From assembly GCF_001654985.1 (NCBI RefSeq), contig NZ_LXEU01000058.1, positions 1 to 57,140 on the forward strand: a stretch of 57,140 nt of DNA. The letters are read 5' to 3'. Under the pieces are notes generated by a model. It did no database searches. It saw only the letters and a list, made by a program, of their open reading frames with translations, and was not told where the DNA came from. This stretch comes from Kluyvera georgiana ATCC 51603. Its GTDB lineage: Bacteria; Pseudomonadota; Gammaproteobacteria; Enterobacterales; Enterobacteriaceae. The translations under genes were made by a program, and so were the position numbers. Below are positions 42,535-50,645 of this stretch, in pieces. Each line of letters begins with the position of its first letter. The stretch's first letter is position 1.

Positions 42535-43169
42535 CAGGTGTTCTGCCGTATTTCTTGCAGCGAGGCGGCGAACAGCTCATCCCGCTGCTGCCGTGTTTGT
42601 TTCCCGCTTTCCACCAACCACTGGAAGTCATAATAGGTCGGATAAAATGGCAGGTCGTTCAGCAACTGGCAAAAATGATGGGCCGCGATTTCTGAGGTTG
42701 CGGCCACGGTGGAATAACGGCGTAACGGCCCCAGCACAACATTACACACTTTTTCGAGGCTTTCCCCCACGGGTTGCTTACGGTTGTATTCGAGAAAATG
42801 AAAAAACTCGTGCGCCAGGTGGATGTCGATGATTTTCTCGAGTGGTAGCCCGCTGCTAGCCTGTAAACTCTCGAGCGAGGGCCGATACAGCGTGACACGA
42901 CGAATCGCTTTCTTTTCGCTGAATTCGAATTGGGCGCGGAACTGGACGGTGAAGAACAGTCCGTCGCCCTTATCAAACTGGATGTCAATATCGTATTGCT
43001 GATAGAGCGTGCGAATGGATTGTCCGGCAAACTCCCGTGCTGCTGCAGCGCCTGCTGCCAGAGCATTGTCGAGATAATAGCGATAACGGTCTGGCGGGAT
43101 TTTGTTAAATACCGCATCGTTTCGCAGATCCAGCCAGGCCAGCGTCCGGTTCAATTCATCGCGTTCCAT
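42534..43169 (-). CDS. Small HExxH protein, putative metal-dependent hydrolase
   Basis: 211 aa from ATG 43169, preceded by AAGGAG that overlaps the stop codon of the hydantoinase gene; a GTG two codons upstream is less likely. I do not recognise the family. HLAHEFFHFLEYN contains HEFFH (H120, E121, H124), a zincin-type HExxH. TSEIAAHHF further on supplies Glu160 and His164 as possible third ligand. No signal peptide or membrane segment. The stop overlaps the lyase ATG (TGATG). The conserved packing points to a role in the same pathway: a metallopeptidase, deacylase or amidase are all open. Confidence 0.7.
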   Translation of the reverse strand: MERDELNRTLAWLDLRNDAVFNKIPPDRYRYYLDNALAAGAAAAREFAGQSIRTLYQQYDIDIQFDKGDGLFFTVQFRAQFEFSEKKAIRRVTLYRPSLESLQASSGLPLEKIIDIHLAHEFFHFLEYNRKQPVGESLEKVCNVVLGPLRRYSTVAATSEIAAHHFCQLLNDLPFYPTYYDFQWLVESGKQTRQQRDELFAASLQEIRQNT

Positions 43170-43178
43170 TTCCACTCC

Positions 43179-45329
43179 TTACTGCCAGGCGATGGCGATA
43201 ACGTCCTGCTCGGGTTCGACCACATCCAGCTCCATTTCAATAATCGATAGCATTTGTTCTTTCGTTTGGGTGCCGGTGAGATCGAGCATTTTCTCTTTCC
43301 AGAAAAGAAAGGTTTTCGGTATTGCCGCATTGGCTTCGGAGTAACGCGTGTTATCGTCCAGAAAATCGGCAAATCGCGAGTTCATTTCCTGACGGCTGCA
43401 CACCAACCAGTTGGCGTTCTCTTTCTTTAGCCTCACCACGCCTTCGCGATCCAGCATACTCAGGCGGCGCTGCTGCTTTTTGAGTAACCCGAAGAAGCGC
43501 TTCTGCTCGCAGACACCCTCAAACAAATGCCAGCGCCCGGTCTGGCAGGCGCGTTGGGTGACGGTGTGCGTCAAATTGACCGACTCGGCGGCAATCTGCT
43601 GTAGCTGCGCTAGTGGTAAGGTCTCGTTAATACTCTCTTTCTGTCGGAGCTCTGTCGCACCGGTAGCAATCGCGCGCAGCACGTTTTTCTGTTTGTCGAT
43701 CTCGATGTTGATATCGACGGTGGCTTCGTTCGCCCCGGAACGGACGATGCGCTCCATAATTTCGGCGCGGATCATTTTGATCTCCGCTTCGCCTGGGTTA
43801 ACGACGCTCTTTTCAATCATTTCGCGCACCATCGCCATCCCGACCCCAATGGTGGAAATGTACGGCGCATTGTTGGCATTCTGGTATTTCATGGCCGCTT
43901 TTTCGGCCATCGCTGGTACCAGGATGCAGCCGCTACCGCCGCCGCCAACGAGGGTGATGAAATGGCGCTCCAGTTTGTACTCAGCAATCATTTCATTGAC
44001 CACGACCATCACTTTATCAATGGCGATATCCAGCGCCTGCCGTGCGGCCTCTTCGGCACTACAGCCAAGGTGATCGCCCAGCAGTTGCCAGGCGAGGCGC
44101 GCGCTGTTGATATTGCCTGCGGCGTAGTCGTCTGCTGGCACGTATCCCAGTAAATTGGCGGCGCCAGCCAGCGTAAGCGCATAGCGTTTTCCTGCCGCGC
44201 CGGTCACCACGGCATAGGTTTGCGGATCGCCCGGCCGTGGGCTGATGAACGTTAATTCCGGATGATCGCCGAAAGCGGATTCGGCAATAAAGCACTCGTA
44301 TTCACAGCCCGCGATATGGGCGCTACGCGGGCCGGTCATGGCGATTTTATCGTTTTCAACCATCATCATGCTGCCGCCCGCGACGGCGAGCGTGCGGACG
44401 TCGAGGGAGCGCAAGTAGGTACGGTGTCCACCCACCTGCGCATTCTGGATCATGACCTTGCCGTTTTTAATCACCGAAATATCAACGCTGGTACCGCCAA
44501 CCTCAAAGAAAATTCCGTCGGAAACTTTCTCATACATCAGCGCCCCTGCCACGCCCGCAGCCAGCCCGGAAAGCATGGTGAGAATGGGGCGTTTGCGTAC
44601 TTCGTCAATGCTCATGACCCCGCCGTCGCAGCGCATGATCATCAGCTGTGAAGCAATACCCGCTTCCTTAATTGCCTGCTCGGTCATGTTGGCGGTTTCC
44701 AGCATGCGGGGGATCAGGCTGGCATTCACCACTGCCGTGCGGGTGCGGGTCTTCAGACCATACAGTTGAGTAATCTCGTGGCCGCCTGTCGCGCACAGTC
44801 CCATCTCATCGGCAATTCCCATGACCCGTAGTTCGTTGGTTGGATCGTCAACGCTATAGGCTTCGGACGCCACAATCACCTCGGCGCCCTGTTCGCGCAG
44901 CGTATTGATCGCCGCGCGAATGGCATCATCAGTGAGCTGACGTGTATCCAGAAAGGTATTAAAGGTATGGAGGAATTTACCATCAGCTAACGGAATATCA
45001 TCAATACAGGCTTCTTTACGCGCGCTTTTCCCTTCAAGGCCGCTACCCATGGCGATAATACCCACTTTTGCCACATCCCCTTCCAGCAATGCGTTGGTTG
45101 CCTGAGTGGTGCCATGAGCAATAAAGCTCACCTGCTGTGGTGAAATACCGTTCTCGTCCAGCACTTGGTGAATAATGGTGATGATACCGTGGGCCACACC
45201 ATTAGGATGATGGTGAGTGGTGGGAATTTTCTTTTTCGCCACCAGTTCGAAGCTATCGTTATCAATGATGGCGGCGTCGGTAAAGGTGCCCCCAACATCG
45301 ATCCCTATACGATACGTTTTGCCTGTCAT
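43179..45329 (-). CDS. HyuA-type hydantoinase/oxoprolinase protein
   Basis: 716 aa from ATG 45329, with AAGGAG six bases upstream; the longer open form is unlikely. The N-terminal domain begins YRIGIDVGGTFTDAAI, an actin-like ATPase phosphate-1 loop, with HGTTQATNALLEG (72-84) and later FFEVGGTSVDISVI, all signatures of hydantoinase A/oxoprolinase. These enzymes use ATP to open lactam or cyclic imide rings or to carboxylate ketones, usually with a HyuB partner; no HyuB gene is nearby. The last ~150 residues form an extra domain I cannot assign. Third gene of the operon, 14 bp after the permease. Confidence 0.85.
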   Translation of the reverse strand: MTGKTYRIGIDVGGTFTDAAIIDNDSFELVAKKKIPTTHHHPNGVAHGIITIIHQVLDENGISPQQVSFIAHGTTQATNALLEGDVAKVGIIAMGSGLEGKSARKEACIDDIPLADGKFLHTFNTFLDTRQLTDDAIRAAINTLREQGAEVIVASEAYSVDDPTNELRVMGIADEMGLCATGGHEITQLYGLKTRTRTAVVNASLIPRMLETANMTEQAIKEAGIASQLMIMRCDGGVMSIDEVRKRPILTMLSGLAAGVAGALMYEKVSDGIFFEVGGTSVDISVIKNGKVMIQNAQVGGHRTYLRSLDVRTLAVAGGSMMMVENDKIAMTGPRSAHIAGCEYECFIAESAFGDHPELTFISPRPGDPQTYAVVTGAAGKRYALTLAGAANLLGYVPADDYAAGNINSARLAWQLLGDHLGCSAEEAARQALDIAIDKVMVVVNEMIAEYKLERHFITLVGGGGSGCILVPAMAEKAAMKYQNANNAPYISTIGVGMAMVREMIEKSVVNPGEAEIKMIRAEIMERIVRSGANEATVDINIEIDKQKNVLRAIATGATELRQKESINETLPLAQLQQIAAESVNLTHTVTQRACQTGRWHLFEGVCEQKRFFGLLKKQQRRLSMLDREGVVRLKKENANWLVCSRQEMNSRFADFLDDNTRYSEANAAIPKTFLFWKEKMLDLTGTQTKEQMLSIIEMELDVVEPEQDVIAIAWQ

Positions 45330-45343
45330 AATTGCTCCTTGCT

Positions 45344-46639
45344 TTAAAAGGCGATGTAGCCTGCCATTAACATGGAAACCAGAACTGCCACCATCGCCCA
45401 CGGCAAGGTTTTACGCAGAATTTCATTCACATCGACCTTCGCGAAATCCGATGACCAGACGTTATGGGTATTGGTGGGATCTGACAGGCCCTGAACCAGC
45501 GACGCAGAACGCAGCGCCAGCATTGTCGCTAGCGGAGAGAGGCCGCCGCCGAGCATTAAAACCCCCAGTCCACTGCCAAGGCCGTAGCTGTTTAGCGGGC
45601 CACGATACAGCGCAAGCGGGCTCAGAATTGAGAAGAATAAAATATAGGTGAGCGGCGAGCCGGGAATGATGGATTCGATTAACGGTTTCAACACCAGGCT
45701 GACCTGCGGCGCGGTGACAGCATTGAGTAAAATACCAATACCGACCATCAGACCAATCGCCCCGGCCACGTTCTGAATACCCTCAACCAGGCTGCTGACC
45801 AGCACGTGGGTGGGGCGTTTTGGCATCGCCAGCAGCAGGCAAATTACCAGGCTCAGCACGATGGCTGGAACCACTTCGATTTTAAACGCGAAAATGATGA
45901 TGACCGGTACCAGCGGAGAAATAAGCGCGAGAGGATTAACCTGTTTGCGTTTACTGAGGTTGTCTGCAACTGGCATCGACCAGGCCTTACGCACGACGAC
46001 ATCACGCTTCACCATCCACACGACCATGGTGATATAGATAATGGCTGCCGGGATGGCGAATATCGTCGCATAGCGTGCCATGTCGGCGACTGGAATACCG
46101 TACAGATCGTGCATAAGCGCCCAGCCGCTGACGGCAAACAGGCTACCCAGCGCGTGGCAGGCCAGCAGCACAATACAGCTGGTCAGCGGTGAAAGTCCGG
46201 CGGTCAGCAGGATGGGGATAATAATGCTGCCGACTAAAATGACCATGCCAAGGCCATCGCTGGAGGAGAAGATCACCGTACCGATGATGAAAAAGACAAT
46301 CGCCATCGTCAGCGGCTTATCGCCTGAAAGCTCTGCGGCCTTGCGGACCAGCGCTTCAGTGACACCCACCTTTTTCAGCACCTCGCCAAACCATGCCCCA
46401 AAAATCAGCGCGACGATTGTCGCCCCCAGGCGGAGCGAGCCCTGCGTCAACACGTTGTTGGCTATGGTGAAGGTTGATTTGTCTTCGCTAAAAATCGGTA
46501 CGCCAGCGACCAGCGGCATCAGTATTGCCATGACGGGCAAGGCCAGAATGGCGGGCATTTTCCGGGTCATCATAAGGCCCGAAAAGAGCAAAAAGATAAC
46601 CAGAATCGCGCAGATCCTGATGATGTGTAGCATATCCAT
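45344..46639 (-). CDS. Ion-transporter-superfamily permease
   Basis: 431 aa with about 11-12 hydrophobic segments in two halves separated by a cytoplasmic loop (VKRDVVVRKAWSMPVADNLSKRKQ). Motifs such as FSSSDGLGMVILVGSIIIPILL and SPLALYRGPLNSYGLGSGLG resemble re-entrant regions of the ion-transporter (GntP/CitMHS/DASS-like) superfamily. It would import the organic anion or small saccharide that the neighbouring enzymes use. GAGG overlaps the stop of the preceding oxidoreductase gene (9-bp gap). Family placement is by appearance only. Confidence 0.75.
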   Translation of the reverse strand: MDMLHIIRICAILVIFLLFSGLMMTRKMPAILALPVMAILMPLVAGVPIFSEDKSTFTIANNVLTQGSLRLGATIVALIFGAWFGEVLKKVGVTEALVRKAAELSGDKPLTMAIVFFIIGTVIFSSSDGLGMVILVGSIIIPILLTAGLSPLTSCIVLLACHALGSLFAVSGWALMHDLYGIPVADMARYATIFAIPAAIIYITMVVWMVKRDVVVRKAWSMPVADNLSKRKQVNPLALISPLVPVIIIFAFKIEVVPAIVLSLVICLLLAMPKRPTHVLVSSLVEGIQNVAGAIGLMVGIGILLNAVTAPQVSLVLKPLIESIIPGSPLTYILFFSILSPLALYRGPLNSYGLGSGLGVLMLGGGLSPLATMLALRSASLVQGLSDPTNTHNVWSSDFAKVDVNEILRKTLPWAMVAVLVSMLMAGYIAF

Positions 46640-46648
46640 GTAAATTCC

Positions 46649-47995
46649 TCAGAAGTCGAGATAACCCTGTTGCTGACGAATGGCATCCTGTAACTGCGCA
46701 ATGGATACCTGATGTACGCCGATTTTCTCACTGGCGGCCAGCGCGGCGGCAATGCCTCCAGCCTGCCCGATAGCCCCAACGGTTGGCGTGGTGCGGATAG
46801 CCGCCTGCGCCTCAAAGGTTGCGGAGATACACCGCCCTACGACGATGACGTTATCGGCTTCCGTGGCGATCAGCGTCCGCCAGGGAATGCCGTACATCCC
46901 GCCAAACGGCAGGGTGCCATGCTCTGTGCCTTCGCCATCAGGACTATGGATATCAATGGGATAGCCGGAAATGGCAATGGTGTCGGTAAAGTGCGTTTGC
47001 TTTAACAGGTCGTCGGCGGTGAGGCGATAGCACCCTTTGATCTGGCAGGAACTGCGTACGCCCACCGACGGGCCGGTCGAAACGACGATGGCCTGTTCAA
47101 AACCGGGAATAATGCGTCTGGCGAAGCTTTCCAGTTCGCGGCACTGCTGGCGGCCGACAAATTCCGCATGGCTCAGGCTCCATGGATCCGTCGCATCGTG
47201 ATCGAGAATACGGCTGGTATTGAAAATAAACTCGCCAGGGTTATTGGTTTCAAAGAACAGGACATCTTCGCGAGGAATGGTGATTTCGCATGCAGCTTTG
47301 GCCTCTGCCAGTTCACGGATAAAGCCGTGGCAGGCCAGGCGTTCAGCGGTTCTGACATCTTCAGCCTGATAGTGATTGTTGAGCTCAGCAATATGCTCCA
47401 GCATCCAGGCGCGCAGTTTTTCGCGATCCACGTTGGCCATTTTCAGGGTCATTGTCATTGGCTGCGATTTGCCATCTGATTCGCGCCCTTTGATCAGGGG
47501 GATCCCCGCCGCTGCGGCCAGGGTGGCATCACCACTCGCATCAATAAACACGTTTGCACTCAGCGTCATTAGCCCGGAACGGGTGCAGACGGTGATACTC
47601 TCGATTTTCCGATCGTTACGCGTCACATTAGCTAATGTGGCGTGATAGAGCACGGTACCGCCAGCTTCCAGCAGCATCAATTCAAGCTCATGCTTCATGG
47701 CTTCCGCGTCGAACGGCGTGTATGTGGTGGTGAAGTGTCCGGGATCGCGGACATGCCCCGGCGATTTGCCCTGTGCTTTCAGGCGGGCGATGAGTTCTTC
47801 TGTGATCCCCCTGATAACCTGCTTTTCACCGGCGTGAAACGTCATCATCGGGTTTACGCCGTTGGTGGTGAGCGAGCCCCCCAGGCAAGCACTGGCTTCA
47901 ACGATAGCCGTTTTCGCCTGACAGCGCGCGGCGGCGATTGCCGCGATGCTGCCAGAAAAACCGCCACCCACAATCACGACATCAAACTGTTCCAT
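46649..47995 (-). CDS. FAD-dependent oxidoreductase (FAD_oxidored family)
   Basis: 448 aa. The N-terminal Rossmann motif is VVIVGGGFSGSIAAIAAAR (GxGxxG at 10-15), with IVEASACLGGSLTTNGVNPMM next; FIDASGDATLAAAAGIP and NVIVVGRCISATFEAQAAIRTTP are the later FAD contacts. STGPSVGVRSSCQIKG is a typical motif of the FAD_oxidored family, which is often seen in sugar or organic acid catabolism. First gene of the minus-strand operon, so presumably the first or regulating step. The start follows AAAGG; the CRP-linked promoter lies just upstream. Confidence 0.85.
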   Translation of the reverse strand: MEQFDVVIVGGGFSGSIAAIAAARCQAKTAIVEASACLGGSLTTNGVNPMMTFHAGEKQVIRGITEELIARLKAQGKSPGHVRDPGHFTTTYTPFDAEAMKHELELMLLEAGGTVLYHATLANVTRNDRKIESITVCTRSGLMTLSANVFIDASGDATLAAAAGIPLIKGRESDGKSQPMTMTLKMANVDREKLRAWMLEHIAELNNHYQAEDVRTAERLACHGFIRELAEAKAACEITIPREDVLFFETNNPGEFIFNTSRILDHDATDPWSLSHAEFVGRQQCRELESFARRIIPGFEQAIVVSTGPSVGVRSSCQIKGCYRLTADDLLKQTHFTDTIAISGYPIDIHSPDGEGTEHGTLPFGGMYGIPWRTLIATEADNVIVVGRCISATFEAQAAIRTTPTVGAIGQAGGIAAALAASEKIGVHQVSIAQLQDAIRQQQGYLDF

Positions 47996-48054
47996 TTAAT
48001 TACCTTTTACTAAACAAGAAGAGTCGCATTTATCCTGATGACTAATTGAACAGG

Positions 48055-48060
48055 TGTATA
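48055..48060 (-). promoter_or_regulatory. -10 element of the operon promoter
   Basis: TATACA on the minus strand (48060 to 48055). The start point would be near 48047, about 40 bp from the centre of the CRP site, the class II spacing. No good -35 is seen, as expected for a CRP-dependent promoter. Confidence 0.6.
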
Positions 48061-48075
48061 GCCGGTAAAGAGGCG

Positions 48076-48097
48076 AATGTGAACAGTGTCACTATTT
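48076..48097 (-). promoter_or_regulatory. CRP site of the accessory operon
   Basis: AATGTGAACAGTGTCACTATTT contains TGTGA-N6-TCACT, one base from the perfect consensus. It implies that the operon is under catabolite control, as is common for carbon-source operons. Confidence 0.8.
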
Positions 48098-48311
48098 TTA
48101 TTAAACTATGTAATTTTTTGTGATCCTGCCTTTATTATGGCTTTAGTATGTATTTTCCTAAGCTCTATCACGTGGTTTATGGCAGTGTTGCATTAGTTTA
48201 GTAAACAGTAAAAAGCCTATGTTAATAAAGCATTCGCGTTAGACAACTTCTACCTTAATCACACGCTGGCCGTTGCGGGTGTTCCATAAATGATGAAACG
48301 GTTAGAATGGG

Positions 48312-48326
48312 ATCGGTGTCGCCGAT
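48312..48326 (+). promoter_or_regulatory. Palindrome at the regulator promoter
   Basis: ATCGG-TGTCG-CCGAT, perfect 5-bp arms. TAGAAT just upstream (48303-48308) could be the -10 of the regulator gene, so the palindrome would cover its +1. Candidate operator for autorepression by the LacI-type protein. Confidence 0.45.
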
Positions 48327-48372
48327 AGGGCGTCTGGATTGCCTTAAACGATGGATAACTAACGAGAGCGAA

Positions 48373-49353
48373 ATGACGAAACCAGTGCGAGTTAGAGATA
48401 TTGCCGAGGCCTGTGGCGTCTCAGTTGGTGCGGTTTCTCGGGCGCTGAAAGGGCAACCCGGTCTGCGTGAAGACACGCGGCTGCGCATTATTTCGGTGGC
48501 GGAACAAAAGGGCTACGATTTCTCCCGCCTGCGAAGTGAAAAGCTTAAACGCGTGCTGTTCCTGCTGCATCGGCAGCACAACATCAGCCGGGCGCTGCCG
48601 TTTTACTCGCAGCTGCTGTTGGGCATCGAAGATTTATGCCGTGAACAGGGCATTGCGCTGAGCTTTCTCTCGATTGGGCCCGGCGATGCGGTCAGCGAAC
48701 AGGTTAGAGTTCATCAACCGGACGCATTGATTTGTGCGGGCTTCTTTGAGCCAGAACTCCTTGCGTTGATTCAGCAAATGAAGCTGCCGCTGGTGCTCGT
48801 GGATTTATGGGCGCCGGGCTTGCCGTGTGTGAATCCGGATAACACCCAGGGGGGGTATCTGGCGACCAAACACCTGATTGACCAGGGGCGTCGTCGCATC
48901 GCGTTTCTGGCCAGCACTCTTGCCCATTACAGTATTCGTCAGCGCGAAAAAGGCTACAGGCAGGCGTTATACGAAGCGCGTTTACTCATGCCGCCTGAGT
49001 ATGAAGCGATAGCGCCCCCGCTGCTGGATACTGAACAATCTCTGGTTGAGGCGGTGAATGAGCTGCTTACTCTGCCCGAGCCGCCGGACGCGATATTTGC
49101 CTACAACGATGCAGCCGCACTGGTGGTGGAGCGGCTCTGTGCTGAGCGTGGCCTCCGCATCCCGGAAGATATTGCCCTGGTGGGTTTTGATGATATTGAG
49201 GCCGCCGCCTGGTCACAGCCGCCGTTGACGACCATCGCGGTTGATAAACAGCAGTTAGGGCGTGAAGCGCTGCGTTTGCTGCTAGAGGATAAACCGGCTG
49301 AAAATCTGTTCCTTCCGGTGAAGCTGGTGGTGCGTGGCAGTTCGGTAAAGTAA
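48373..49353 (+). CDS. LacI-family transcriptional regulator
   Basis: 326 aa from ATG 48373 (MTKPVRVRDIAEACG); the open frame extends 22 codons upstream without a suitable ribosome-binding site. The HTH (about 6-27, VRDIAEACGVSVGAVSRALKG) and hinge (about 48-58) are typical of LacI/GalR. The periplasmic-binding-like effector domain ends VGFDDIEAAAWSQPPLTTIAVDKQQLGREALRLLL, a strong family signature. Divergent from the catabolic operon, so most likely its local repressor with the substrate or an intermediate as inducer. Confidence 0.93.
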   Translation: MTKPVRVRDIAEACGVSVGAVSRALKGQPGLREDTRLRIISVAEQKGYDFSRLRSEKLKRVLFLLHRQHNISRALPFYSQLLLGIEDLCREQGIALSFLSIGPGDAVSEQVRVHQPDALICAGFFEPELLALIQQMKLPLVLVDLWAPGLPCVNPDNTQGGYLATKHLIDQGRRRIAFLASTLAHYSIRQREKGYRQALYEARLLMPPEYEAIAPPLLDTEQSLVEAVNELLTLPEPPDAIFAYNDAAALVVERLCAERGLRIPEDIALVGFDDIEAAAWSQPPLTTIAVDKQQLGREALRLLLEDKPAENLFLPVKLVVRGSSVK

Positions 49354-49376
49354 AAAACCCGCCCCTGACAGGCGGG
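49352..49376 (-). terminator. Terminator for fadBA (minus strand)
   Basis: Read on the minus strand, arms CCCGCC and GGCGGG (49376-49371 and 49363-49358) are followed by TTTTTTAC. It sits directly against the stop codon of the convergent LacI-type gene, about 100 bp beyond the fadA stop. Confidence 0.8.
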
Positions 49377-49443
49377 AAGAACGGCAACTAAACTGCGTTG
49401 TACTATAGGCCGGATGGTGACTGGCCCGGCAAAGATACTGCAT

Positions 49444-49472
49444 GCCCCAGCATTGCTGCTGGGGCGCGTTTT

Positions 49473-49474
<2 letters not shown>
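49444..49474 (+). terminator. Terminator for the LacI-type gene (plus strand)
   Basis: GCCCCAGCA (49444-49452), TTGC loop, TGCTGGGGC (49457-49465), GCG, then TTTTTT (49469-49474). The T-run overlaps the fadA stop codon. A short REP-like sequence GCCGGATGGTGACTGGCCCGGC lies just before it (about 49409-49430). Confidence 0.85.

Positions 49475-50645
<1,171 letters not shown>

Larger units (their letters stand above)
47996..48372. promoter_or_regulatory. Divergent control region of the accessory cluster
   Basis: 377 bp, clearly more AT-rich than its surroundings, between the operon and its LacI-type regulator. It holds a CRP site with a matched -10 facing the operon, three copies of an 11-bp TTTA-N-TAAAC motif (48005-48015, 48096-48106, 48196-48206), and a 15-bp palindrome near the regulator start. 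Individual sites are listed separately or in the findings. Confidence 0.8.
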
